DNA from: Apis mellifera
Lineage: Eukaryota; Arthropoda; Insecta; Hymenoptera; Apidae
DNA length: 64,000 bases
Assembly (NCBI RefSeq): GCF_003254395.2
Contig: NC_037638.1
Location: 13,909,086 to 13,973,085 of the forward strand
Direction of reading: 5' to 3'
Both the position numbers and the translations under genes were made by a program. Shown piece after piece: positions 38,555 to 51,085 of this stretch; the first letter of the stretch is position 1; each line of letters starts with the position of its first letter. A model generated the notes under the pieces. That model did not search any database and had not been told where the DNA came from. It saw only the letters and a list, made by a program, of their open reading frames with translations.

Positions 38555-41500
38555 TCATTATTATCATTATTATTCATGAAAAAATAAATAAATAATGGAA
38601 CAATATTATTCATATAATTTAGATGAATTAATTTCAGTAAAATTAAAAATAATAAAAAAAATATATAGAAATATAAAACTTATAAAGTTATATTTAAATC
38701 TAAATAATTTTATATATAATAATTATAAAATCTTTATAAATTTATTCAATTAAAAAATATATGAATTTTGATATAGTAAAATAAAAATTTGAACGTATAT
38801 TATAATGTAAAATTTCGAATGTTTGAAAATCAAAACGTGTAATATTAACAGTATTATATGAGAATTTTCATGACACTAATACCTTATCTTGCTCATTGAT
38901 TCCATCTTATGGTATTGTCTAATTTCAATTAAACAATTATATGTCATCAGTAGAGAATAGCAATTTTCAAATAAGTTGAACAATGTAGACATGGAAGAAT
39001 TGATGAGTGTTGGATTCGTAAGAAAATTCATGTATATACGATATGCAAAATTCATCGCAGATATTCATATCAAAATATTAATTAATCATTGCATATAACC
39101 GATCAACTTTCCTTCGCTTACAGTCACATTTAAATATTTCTTCCATCGATGATGCATCAATCATTGATTTCAATTGGAATCTGATTTTACTGTTCTACTC
39201 AAAAATTAGACTTTTCAATTTTCAATGGGAAGCAAAAGAAGGGATTATTGTGTACCATTCGATTTAAAGATCACAAAAAGAATACTAACTTATTAAAATT
39301 AATGATATTTCATTAAATATTATATACATACACTGACAAAGAACTCGATAATGAATTTTGTATAAATATTATTCTCTTTTTGTTTCTGAAAAACGAAATT
39401 TTGTTAGTAAAAAATAGCCTTATTTTTGGAATACAATAAAACATTTTTTTCTTTTTTGTAATATCTTTCGGTGCAGTATTCTTTATTTTACATATATACT
39501 TATATTATTTACTTATCTATATACTTATATAATACTCGTAAAAAAAAATTAAATTAAAAAATTAATATTTCTTAAAATATCTCTTAAATTTTCGAATAAA
39601 ATCTTGAATCATATGCTTCTATGTATTTATTTTAATATATAATTTTGATATTTTTGTGTTTTTAATTTTTACTTAATTTCTTAAATTTTGAAGTGCATAC
39701 ATAATGACTTATTAACAATTTTGAATAGAATATATCGATATATCGATATAAAAATTTTTCAAAAATGATAATTAAGATTCCATTTATTAAAATAATATTT
39801 TTAAAGTTATTTTTATATTATCTTTATAAATATTATTACCATTATTTATGTTAAAAGTTATTTCATTTATTTTTCAAAAATTTTTAAAGTAAAATATGTA
39901 ACAAAATCAACGATATTTTAGTATAGTAAGTAATATAGTAACTTTATATAATTATCTATTATTTACGAAGAAATAATTGACAGTAGTTCATAATAATCAT
40001 TTTTACGTTAAAATGTGTCCATATCAATTTGCAAATACTCCATATTAAATGTATTTATTCTATTTATTTATAATTTATAAAATACTAATTAATAGCATCA
40101 ATTTTTTCATAAAAATTAATCAGTTTGCGAATTTTTCATCAACATTCTTTAACTAGAATACTTAATAATATTATTTATAAAAAAAATTATTTTCGAAATA
40201 ATTGCATTTTTGTCGATTTATAATAATCAAATAAGAAAGCAAATCAACGATTCGCGCATCCTTTACAAGGATTTTTATTAATTTTAATAATTCCAGCTTG
40301 TTAAAACGTCATCTAAAAGATTATCTATAATTGTTCATAATTCGAATAGTCAGTTGTGTTATTATCTATAAGTATCTATGTTCAACTATATTGTCAACAG
40401 TAACACGATAGTAATGATAAGAGTAGAAGAAATAAATTAAGAATAAATTACGTTGCTTTAAAATTTCATTGAATTTTAAATTATCAAATTTAAATAAATT
40501 CTCTTATTCCTTATTTTTCGTTTTTTGCATTTTTAATCGAAAAATAAAAATTGCAAAATTCATTAAAAAATATTAGTATTTAATTAGGATTTAATTCCAG
40601 TTCAATTCTTTCCAAAATTTTTTATTATGAACCGAGAACCGAATTAAATCAAAAATATTACTTTATTACTTTCAATATATGTATGTATATATATATATGT
40701 ATATTATATTGCATATATTTAATTATATTGTATATATTTAATTAATATATTTACATTTATTAATGAAATATATATATATAATATGATATACGTGAAGAAT
40801 AAATTTATTTTTTATTTTTGCTAATTATAATATTATTATATTATATATAATATATATTATTATATATATATTATTATATTATTATTATAATATTCATTAC
40901 AATCAATAAGTTGTTATCCACAAAGTGGACATTTCCGATATAGTTAATATAGTTTCCAATTTTAACAATATTAAATTTTTCTGAAATATTATTTTTTAAT
41001 ATATTTCACTAAAATATTATTTCTACTACAAAAAAAAATTTTAAGATTAAAAATATTCAATTACTGACGATTAAAAAATACCCAAAATTTTAATTTTAAC
41101 TGACATTAAATGTCGTTAATTTATATTAGATTTGCTAGTTTTCAATTTTTCCTCATTTTGTACAAATAAACGAAAATATATTTTCCAAAACCTGATTTAA
41201 TAATTTAAATTTTACTTTTAATGATATAAATAATAATATAATAATGAAATAAAAATCTAAAAAAAAAAAAAAAAAAGAAAGAAAGAAAAGAAAAACTAAA
41301 GCGATATTATTATAAGTAAATAGAAGAAGTAATTATTAAATTTTCGAAATATCTAATAATTCTATAATTATATTTCATAAATTTTTATTCAATATTTAGA
41401 GCGTTTTAATAAAAAATTTTTGTTGTTCATAATGTCAAATTACATTTTGCATAAACTTTTCAACCAGAAGCATATAAAAATTTTTAAAAATCTGTTTTAA

Positions 41501-42339
41501 AAGACATCAATAAATAAAACAAAATAAACTCAACTATTTAATATATAAATTATTACCTCATTTGTGTCTAAGAAATACATTTTTATCTTTTATTTATCGC
41601 GCAATTCTTAATTCATTACGTTGTTTGCCATTACTTTTAATAAGAAATAATTTCTACCTTTATTAGAATTAATCGTCTAATATGCTACTTCATTTCATTC
41701 ATGCTTCTTCAGATAAAAAAAGATCATATTCTTTTTTTTCGATAATGGAGATTTGAACTTCATTTTATTTTTATTTATTTCTAATTGATCGATTTATTCT
41801 TCTAGTAATCGTCATTTTTTCTGAATAAATTATTCTATATCATTTTTTTTTCTATTATTTATTAATCTAATTGCTTATAAATAATTTGGAAAAGTCATTA
41901 GAAGATTAAGGAATAATTTTGAATTATGTGTATTTTTTGAATTTATTTATGATTTTATAAATAAATTTGCTATTTTTTCAAATAGAGATTGTAAAAATAT
42001 ACGATGAAATTGAAATTTAGATTTAAATAATTTTTTATTACATTTATTAATACATTTTCAAGTATTTTTTGAAAATGATATTCGTAATAAAGAATTCTAA
42101 AACAAAGTATTATTTTGCAAAGAGCAATATAATATAATATTTAGTTTTTTTTTTTAAGTAAAAATCAAAGTTTTTAAAAAGAAATGAAATTTGCTTTGAT
42201 ATTTGTTATAGTCGAAAGGTAAACAACTTTGGATATTGCACAAATGTAGTTAGTTTAAACTGATGCTACTGCCCAAAATACTACGTATTATCGGATTGTA
42301 TAATCGTTTTTTATTTATTATTATCGTAATTTATATTAT
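38555..42339. other. AT-rich stretch without recognisable gene
   Basis: About 3.8 kb with no assignable gene. It contains TATATG/TATATT tracts at 40675-40780 and 40840-40890, a TATATCGATATATCGATATA mini-palindrome near 39730, and an A16 run followed by GAAA-type repeats at about 41259-41290. Confidence 0.6.
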
Positions 42340-43110
42340 GAATTCTGAATGAATGAATAGTGGTATTTTAATTCTTTGCGATTAACTGTAATGATTTTAA
42401 TTGTATTTTGATATATCATCGCTGAATTTTATTTGTCCAATCTTCTATTTTTATTCTTAACTGCAAGATTATGGCGAACCTTAGTTTTTCCTCCAATCCT
42501 TGCTTTTCGTAAAAGTGCACATTGAGAGGGGATTAAAGGGACCAATCGTCACATTGGAAGGCGGTTTTAAGACTCTCGCAGAGTCGCGTCACAATGCATG
42601 AGAGTCAGGATTCTTGCACTCGTTTCCACGGTGATCCATCGCATGGTTTGCAAGTGTAACTTATGAAATGGCTGTTGATATCTTTGTTTAAATTGAAGAT
42701 TTGAAAAGCGTTAGGAAAATATAATACATAAATTATTGTTATTGTTATTGCCCGCTCATTCAAATTATTGTTAGGAAATACTTGAACTATTGAAAATAAA
42801 AATCAAGTTATTTGACCATTTCACAAGCTTTATCCTTAACAATATTATTTCAGGATTTATGATATAATATTATGCATATATATTCGATCGAGTTCAAGGA
42901 TATATGTGCATTTATATTTGTGAAGTTGCATGATTGCATTTCTATTTGTATGCAGTCAGTTTTTAGTATCAAAATAACATTTATCAGCGATTGAGCGAAA
43001 GATGTTAGAAACAGTTTAAAAGAAAGATTTTCAAAGCATAATTGACTTGCAATGCTTATATTATATCAATGAGTATAATTGATTATTCAATTAATTGTTC
43101 GATCTTCCAC
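42340..43110 (+). repeat. Rep-A copy 3 (best preserved, GC-richest)
   Basis: Third Rep-A copy. The core at about 42470-42670 is among the least AT-rich DNA in the window (CACATTGGAAGGCGG, CTCGCAGAGTCGCGTCACAA, GGTGATCCATCGCATGG). Later blocks CTTATGAAATGGCTGTTG, ACTATTGAAAATAAAAATCA, CATTTCACAAGC and TTTTCAAAGCATAATTGACT match the other copies. The higher GC may reflect a younger, less mutated copy, since honey-bee DNA drifts towards AT. No frame, terminal repeat or poly(A) was identified. Confidence 0.65.
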
Positions 43111-46011
43111 TCGATTATTTGATTTTACTCTTCTTTGAATACGATTGCGCAAATTTTGCATTTGATCGTATTTTTATATCTTTCATAGAAGAAAAAATTA
43201 AATTATTTATATTAAATTATATTATTATATTATTATATTAAATTATTTATATTAAATATGATATTTATATTAAGAAATATAAAAACTTTAAACTTTTTAT
43301 TTTTAAGTTTAAAGTTTTTAAAATTATAAGTTTCATATTTTTATTGAATATTTCGTATTTATTTTGAAATTTTTGAAATATAGTTATATGAAAATTTTAG
43401 GAAAAATTTTACAAAAATTTTGTAACAATTTGTGTGAATTTTTATATAATTAATAATAAATATTAATAATTATATTTCAATTAAATTTATATTTAGATTT
43501 ATTTTAACGGCTATGATTTCATCAATTCATCATAATTATAATGTAATGTTTATATTGAGAAAAAAAGAAAAAAAAGAAATAAAAATATCTTTGTATAAGA
43601 TATAGCAAAAAAATATAGAAATGTTATTTTATATATTAATTTTAAAATAATTTTTTATTGATTCTATTCTATTTCTATATGATGCATGTTAAGAATTTTT
43701 ATTATAATTTTAAATATAAAATTATAGTATTTTATATTTAATAACAAAGTAATTTCGTATTTTCTATTTTAAATTTATTATATTTCGTTCTTGTAACTAG
43801 AGATTTAATTTTCCATCAAAATATTGTAATTTAAATTAAATTTTTACAATATATGAAATATATATTATAATCAATTGATTAATAAATTTATAATAATTAT
43901 AATAATAAACTTATAGTAGAGAAATGTATCTGTTATTAGAGTAATTATTAAATTTTTGTATGTATCGCTTAGTGAAAAAATTTTTATGAAAAATTAAAAA
44001 GTATATAATAATTATAAAATATCTTAAAAAGCATCTTATTACCAAAAACCATCGGATTTTAAATCGTAATTTTAATTAATTTAGAATATAATACATTTTA
44101 TTAATCCACGTAATAATTTCAACATTCATTTCGTTTATTATAGTTAATTATAAATGTTATCGTTTTTGCATATGTATTTTTAGAATTTAAGGATGTAGTA
44201 TATAATGATTTTCAAGATTATATAACGTTAAAAATAAAATAAATAATTTAATCATTATATTATATGATATTTCTAATATTTAGAATGATTAAATTTTTTT
44301 ATTAAAATTGATTTGTATGTTTGTTTTTATAAATATAAAAATATTTTTTAAAAAATTAATTTTATGAAATAAATGTTTATACAAAATGTTGATATAAAAA
44401 AATATTAAATTAAAAAATATTAAAATTTAAGAAGTATTATATAATTTTTCTATAAATTGACATGTAGACATACATAAAGATTTTATGAAGATTAATTTTA
44501 ATTTTTTAATTTTAAGTTTTAAATTAATATTTTTATTATAATAATTGATGCTGCCCATTATTTTTTACAAAAAAGTACTAATTTATTCATAATAAGAAAT
44601 CTTTAGTTTAAACGATATTTGAATTTTGTAAAATTTACTATATGAAAAATAATATATTAACATTTAAGGACAATATATTTACTACGTATTTACCATATTA
44701 AAGACAATATACAACATAAACAATTTATTATATGAAAGCCATACATAAACAATAGATATATAATATTGTTTCACATATTCTTTATCTTTCATATAATGCA
44801 TTTATAATAATCGATGAACATTTATAATAATGATATATTTTTTAACGACCTAATAACAGTTAGTCTATTAATACTTTTAACAAATTCATATTTTTTTTGT
44901 TAATTTTGTTTTAATACATATAATAAATTTGTTTTAATACATATATAATTGAAAAGAACAAAATGAAAAATTGGAAAAATTCATTCAACTAAAGTTCTGT
45001 AAACAATGCATTGTTCAATCGAAAAATAAAAATAATATTAAAAATAATATTTATTGTTATGCACATCGAAAACTTAAAAGGAAATGCGATTATAAATGCA
45101 AGAAGATAAGATAGATCTTCCAAAAATAGTTCAAAAAATAATTCTTTCAAAAAATAAAAGTTTTTCATTTATCATGTTATTACGAGTTTTATTTATGACT
45201 AGAAATTATTATTATGTAAGGTTTTTATATTCGCTAGATATTCTCTACATATTGTAGTTCTGTTAATTTTAATTTTTTTAAATATATAAATGCAATATTT
45301 TGTAAAATATATAAATACAATTTACATTTTTTTGTATACTGAAAAGAGTATTGTATTTTTCTTTTTATTTTTTCTTTTTATTCTCTATGCTACATTTATT
45401 TTAAGAATTATGTCATATAGTAGTTCACATGAATACACGAATAATTTGATTAATATTAAATATGTAATAAAAACAAAGGAGCTTAAATCGTCGTGATGAT
45501 AAAATTCAATGTGTATTTTTCTGAGGCATCGATTTCAGAAAAACAATAATACGGAGAAATATTATTATCCCTCAATATTTTATTTTCTTATCTTCACAAA
45601 TGAAACATTAATAATAGTTTGTACGTACGTAATATATCTTTTGTTTTCAATCAAAAAATTTAATGTAATCTGCTAAATATAAATTTGAGTTTATCCATTG
45701 TATTGTTTCATTGATTCTTTTTTCTTATAAAAATATTCAACAATTAATTGTTGAATATTATTAATTATTAATTATTCAACAATTAAGAATTATTGTGTTA
45801 AATATCAAGTATTAATTTTATTTGTATTTTTTGCATTGGAAATTATTTTAATTTCGATACGTTAAACATTATAATTATATTATTAACAAATATATATGAT
45901 ATATCTAATATTTTACAATATTTTATAATATATTATTTATAATAATTTAAATATTTATATATTTATATATATTATAAAATATTGTAAAATACTATATTAT
46001 AATAATATTAA
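43111..46011. other. AT-rich stretch without recognisable gene
   Basis: No gene recognised. A 68-codon plus-strand frame at 45290-45496 is Phe/Leu/Ile-rich at the start with a polar end; unassigned. It includes the 28-bp palindrome described separately. Confidence 0.55.
45732..45759. repeat. 28-bp perfect palindrome plus third half-site
   Basis: The sequence AATATTCAACAATT is followed directly by its exact reverse complement. A third copy of the arm, TATTCAACAATTA, follows at about 45773-45785, so two alternative hairpins are possible. Confidence 0.95.
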
Positions 46012-46055
46012 CGCGCGCGCGCGCGCGCGTGTCTGTGTGTGTGTGTGTGTGTGTG
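46012..46055. repeat. (CG)9 - (GT)n alternating tract, Z-DNA candidate
   Basis: Nine CG dinucleotides (46012-46029) run straight into a GT/TG tract (one C interruption) ending at about 46055. Alternating purine-pyrimidine CG/TG of this length is the classic Z-DNA-forming sequence. It is the only long GC-only tract in the window and sits in near-pure AT DNA. Confidence 0.97.
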
Positions 46056-46759
46056 AAAAAAGAGAGAAAAAGCGTATAGTAATAACACTAAATCCTAACA
46101 TTTATTTCAATTATTATTCGTATGCTGAGATGTTTTCTATCTCTTAGAATCATTCATTGGTTATCATTCTTTTTCATATTTCCCAGAAAGAATAAAAATA
46201 AAAAAAAATTGTTTTTTTATGCCATTAATATAATGTATTATATATTAATATATAATATTATTATATATTTATAATTGTAATTTTAATATATATATATATT
46301 AATGAATATATTGTAGGTTTTTTTTCTAATTTTAAGAATATTTTTTCATGATTTATTTTCTTAATTTTCTATTATTTACTTTTTTTCCTGTTGTTATTTA
46401 ATCAAGTTTATTTGCTACAATAGTATTAATATTAAATGATTTTCAATTTAAAAGAAATTTTATATTTTTGTATGTTTTGTATATATGTTTTTTTTATAAT
46501 TCTTAAAGAAAATCTCTATAAAAAAACTTATAATTATAAAGATTTCAATTTTATGTTAATGTTTGTTATTTATAATAATATTATAATTAAATTCTTTTGT
46601 ATTAATCTTATTAATTGTATTAAATTTCTTATGTTTAATATTATATAATATAGTACTTTAGTTATTGATTATATAAAATATATATTTCTATTCTATTGAA
46701 ATAAATCTCAAATTTTAGCACAAATACTTTATAAATATTTTTTTTATTAAAAATATCAA
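46056..46759. other. AT-rich stretch without recognisable gene
   Basis: A 70-codon plus-strand frame (46436-46648) is hydrophobic and AT-driven; considered chance. Confidence 0.55.
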
Positions 46760-47770
46760 CAAAAAATATTGTTCGTGTCCGCGATAGTATTAATGGTGGA
46801 TTTAAGTGTATGTATATAAAATACTCTTCAACAGATGTCGTAACAAATGATATATTTTCTCAATGTAAATGAATTGTATTATAAATGCGGTATGTGTGTC
46901 TGGATCTCTCACAATGTCATAATAAATATTCGTGTCCGATATTCAAAGCACGATATGTGTTGTTACAAAAAAACTATTTATTTATCACATGTGCTTAAAA
47001 TACGACGTGTTCATAAAGTATTAATTAAATTTTTCCTACTTTTTGATAAGGATTCATGTTTTCAGAAATACTTTCCAAGTTCAATTGGAAAGATCACAAT
47101 TTCCCAATAGGACACGATAATATAAACAATAATATTGCAATCAATATCTAGATTCGCACTCTAAAATTAAAAGAAAATTCCTCGAATTGAATTAATGATC
47201 AATATATAAAGATATTAAGATGTTGATAATTAAGAATTGATCAATGTGTATTTATTATAGATTTTCTTGAATGATATTGGTTGCCGTTCAGCCGTCTGAA
47301 ATATGTTACTTTTGGAATTAGGTTTTGCTCCACTTAGGTTAAAATCAAAAATATACACTTATAAGTATTGACTATTCTTCTGAAAACCGGCAATTTTTTT
47401 TCAAGCAACATCATCTTTTCTTTAGGATGTTTTAATGGAAATCAGTGACTGATAATGGATTTTCTTGCGAAAAACTTTTTCAAATAAGCTGATCAATAAA
47501 TGATCACGAACAAATATATTTCTATTATATATTATTAAAAAAATAAATTTTTCATTAATTTCTAAAAAAAAATATAATTCTAAAGGAAATTTTAAAAGAA
47601 TTATTTAATATCAAAAATGAAATATCAAAAATCGTCGAACATCGTAGCTTTAAAAATTTATTTCAATTATAAATTCAGAATGGCATAAATGTAATATATT
47701 AAATTTATATCAACATTAAAATTATCTTTTTCAAATAATAATTAATATGTCAAATAACAATTCATATCAA
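46760..47770 (+). repeat. Rep-B copy 3
   Basis: Same block order as copies at 3740 and 6880: TCGTGTCCG-AT (about 46931), GTTCATAAAGTATTAATTAA (about 47009), TTTTTGATAAGGATTCATGT, TTTCAGAAATACTTTCC, TTCAATTGGAAAGATCAC, AATTTCCCAATAGGACAC, an AAAATTCCTCGAATTGAA block, GTCTGAAATATGTTAC (copy 2: GTCTGAAATACAT) and AAATAAGCTGATCAATAAAT. An 87-codon plus-strand frame (46847-47110) crosses the 5' half but is not kept in the other copies. Confidence 0.65.
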
Positions 47771-48417
47771 TCTAAAGTACTGAGATTTAAATTCATTGCA
47801 ATATCTAGTCTCAAATTTTAAAATGGATAATATTTATGCATATACTACCAATCTAATTCATGATTTATGATATTAATTAATTGATAATCAATAATATACG
47901 CTTTTTTTATTAATAGGACTTTGAAATGAGCGAATATTAAAATAGAAAATTAATGAATTATAAAATTCCATTATTTATAACTTTTTATTTTTTATCAATT
48001 AGTAATAAACGCTCAACATTCTTTAATCATTGCACAAATCATTATGATATTTGTGAAACGAACAACGTTAAACGATTAAGGTCAATTCTTATGTGTACTC
48101 GTTGAAACTAATGCAATTTTATTCTCGTTTGATATTGAACAATTGATGTTGAAAATGTTTTAAACGAATTAAATCGTATTAGTACTTATTATTCGAATTT
48201 ATGAAAATTTTTCGATTTTGCGTTTCAAATGAACAATGAAAAAAAATTCATTTTTGTTAATTTCATCAATTAAGATGAGACAATAAATCGATTTCATCCT
48301 AATATATACAATGACACATCTCGAGCTGAACTATTTATCGAAAGTTTATTGCATTCACGCATGATACGCGAAAAAAACAAGATATATATTGGAGAAAACG
48401 CTGAATATATGATTATT
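47771..48417. other. AT-rich stretch adjoining the inverted repeat
   Basis: Position 48418 pairs with the last base of the window, so the inverted repeat may extend leftwards into this stretch; that cannot be tested here. No gene recognised. Confidence 0.5.
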
Positions 48418-50858
48418 CAAAAAAAATATATTAAAAAAAAATCATCCTAATTTGATTGATTTGACTTGAAAAACACTAAAAATAGATATATCTTCCTTCA
48501 TCGTTTCGTCCTTTTACAAAATTATAATATATTTATCATAAAAATTTATAATATACTTTAGTACAATAAAATAAGTGATTTTCAAAATTATTAAAATTAT
48601 CAATTTATTTTGTTATCATGAACAATTTTGTTTTTAGATAAAAATTTTCACAAATTATTCAATACATGTTAAATTAATAAATTTGTGTAAATGCATGTTG
48701 GAAATTTAGGATATTTTGAAATTAATTGACATTCAACTATGTATCGAGACTATTTAGTGTATAATATACGTTATTATATAAATATTTATATTTTAATTCC
48801 TAAATTTATTGTTTGTTTTAATTTCCGTTTCCATTCACACTTGATATGTTATTCAGTTATGTTATTATTTATATTAATTATCTCTATTGATTTCGATGGA
48901 TTATGCGGATTTAGAAAAGGATTTTGAAATATAATATAAAATTTTGAATCGTCGAAATTATAATAATACTGAAACGATAAATAATCATCCGATAATAATC
49001 CGAAGAATCCATATTATACTCCAACTTTCTAATAATATCAATTTCACTCAAGATACCACAAAATTCTTTTATTAATAAAAAACGAGCAATAAGTAAAATT
49101 TTGTAAGAATTATTCAAAAGAACATCCTTGATAATATATATCAAAATCAGAACATCCTTCCTTAGACATAATTGTTTACATAATTGTTTAATTTGTAATT
49201 ATTTAACTGTCAATAAGAATAGAGCATGTTTCGTTTCAATAATAAATATTACTATGAAAACTATGTGATTATTAAATTTATTATATTAAAATTATATGTT
49301 CCCGCAATAATAAAACTCAAGTGGATGGATACTTATGAAAAATAAAAAAATAAAAAAAAAAAAAAATTCCGAGAAAAAAATCCTATCCATTTACGTTATA
49401 TAATGGTAAAAAGAAAAAAAAGAAATCGAATGAACATTTTGAGAAAAAAGCATTCGTATTATTCATTTAAACAAAAAGAAAAAATCAAATATATTATACA
49501 AGAAATTTAATAACATATTTTGTTTAGAAAATGATAAATTAGACATATCACGATAGTAAAATATAACAAAATAGATACAATAAGATCTAAGAGAGTAAAC
49601 ATTATTACACAAATAGAAAGAAATTGATAGATAAATAAAGAAAAAGAAATGAAAAAAAAAAAAAATTCAACCATAATACGAGTTCCTGAATTATTAAATT
49701 CGAACAGAGTTATTGTTGGTTTCAAAAAAAGAATAGCATCCAAATTGCAATTAGTAATAAATTTTTGGACTAATTAATGCGACAATAGATATCTTATTCC
49801 AAAAATCACTGATTTTAAATCAATAGAAAGTGCAAAATATTTTACGCATTTAAACATTGTATTCTATCAAATTGAAATAGAAAAGAAACTGTTTTTCCAT
49901 GCTATATTGTCATGAATACATTCGAATATTGTTTGGTTTCAAAAAATGCCTCACGGATTTTTCAAAGAGATAAATATAATTCTAGTTGGATTAATAATTT
50001 GATTAAAATATTTATTTAGACAATATCATCATGTGCACTCTCTCTAGGAATATTGAAGAAAGTTAGAAAAAATATTTTATACATTAGGAAAAAAAAATTA
50101 AAATGTAGAATTAAAATTAAAAGAATTAAAATGCAAGTAATGAAAACAAATGCGAATTTATATGAAGAATTTATATCTAATATTTAGATTATATTACAAT
50201 TATGTGCAATCATTTTTAGGTTTATTATCATAAATTTGAATTGAACATTTTCCGAAATTGCAAAATTGTTAATATAATTATCAAAAAAAAAAAAAAAATT
50301 AAAACAAACCAACGACATTTGAGCATTTTGTTTCAATTAAAACAAAAATTAATAATTGTTACAATACCTAGAATTTTCTAAATCTTTTATTTCTTTTATA
50401 AATACATCGAATTAATTGTTAGTAATAGTGTGAGCATAATATTTTACATATTTATATATAAAACCAAATTTACAATAATACATTACAAATATTTTTAATG
50501 TAAAAAACCTAGATTCTAAATTAATGAAATGGCAGTTAAAATTAAGAAATTATGATTATAAAATAAGATATAAAAATGGAAAAACTAATAAAAACGCAGA
50601 CGTTTTAGTAGGATTTACACAATAAAATGCAATAAACGATAACGACTGAGAAAATAATCAAATATCGGAAACACAAAAATACAAGTATAAAAATTATTGA
50701 AATTTTGATAGATGAACAAAATGTAAACGATATTAACTTACCATCTAATTATCTTTTATAAAATAATTTTGTAAAATAATGAAATCTCCGATAGTTATTA
50801 CAAATACATCAAAAAATTCCTTTGTATTTTGCATATTAGGTATTGTTATATTGTTGGA
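48418..50858 (+). repeat. Left arm of giant inverted repeat
   Basis: Reverse-complement copy of 61548-64000. From 48418 to about 49330 paired coordinates sum to a constant 112418, so there is no net indel there. Across the arm only scattered differences were found: a T-run of 14 versus 13, an insertion of about 10 bp in the right arm near 63030, an AATA insertion here near 50633, and an 8-bp insertion in the right arm near 61620. Similarity fades after about 50838 and is gone by 50860. The 62- and 77-codon frames at 48739-48927 (plus) and 48911-49144 (minus) recur identically in the other arm. That reflects duplication, not demonstrated coding. Confidence 0.95.
49665..50625 (+). pseudogene. 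Decayed Ty3/Gypsy pol (reverse transcriptase - RNase H)
   Basis: Plus-strand translation keeps Gypsy reverse-transcriptase landmarks in order. From 49673 one frame runs to about 49995 with stops at 49775 and 49913, showing NRYLIPKITD, SAKYFTHLNIVFYQIEIE and, past the second stop, KMPHGF and ILVGLI. The catalytic YxDD box reads YLDN (50013-50024) after a frameshift, so the second Asp is lost. The connection region follows (FSEIAKLLI near 50250, then a YLEFSKSFIS block near 50370). The RNase H end near 50480-50625 reads IFNVKNLDSKLMKWQLKL and NGKTNKNADVL before a stop. A KQKEKIKYIIQEI stretch near 49470-49510 may be the RT leader. No LTRs found. Dead for many independent reasons. Confidence 0.88.
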
Positions 50859-51032
50859 AGCAATCCAAACAGACGGTATTCCGAAATAGAGAGCCGCAGA
50901 ATAATATTCATGTTTATAAAAATCTAAATTAATATATAATAAATATCCTTATTATATTATTAATAACATCCAATATTATTCACATTCAATTAACGCTCTT
51001 GAATCTTGATTTTTCTCAGAAACTTGTAAATT

Positions 51033-51085
51033 ATGATCGAACAATATCATGAAGTAAATATTCATAATATTTGTTATTTTAAAAA
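51033..51085 (+). pseudogene. Possible Gypsy integrase N-terminal trace
   Basis: About 400 bp after the RNase H remnant and in the same orientation, MIEQYHEVNIHN resembles the start of the HHCC zinc-binding region of Ty3/Gypsy integrases. The expected Cys pair and the catalytic core are not visible. The order and spacing suggest the element once continued past the end of the inverted-repeat arm. Weak evidence. Confidence 0.25.

Noticed and set aside
48739..49144. Two frames identical in both inverted-repeat arms, taken at first as a conserved gene pair
   Set aside because: Identity is explained by the recent duplication of the whole arm. Codon content is AT-driven, and adjacent non-coding DNA is equally conserved.
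49507..49743. 78-codon minus-strand frame across the Gypsy reverse-transcriptase start
   Set aside because: It is antisense to the decayed pol, and the right-arm counterpart is frameshifted by a one-base change in the poly(T) run.
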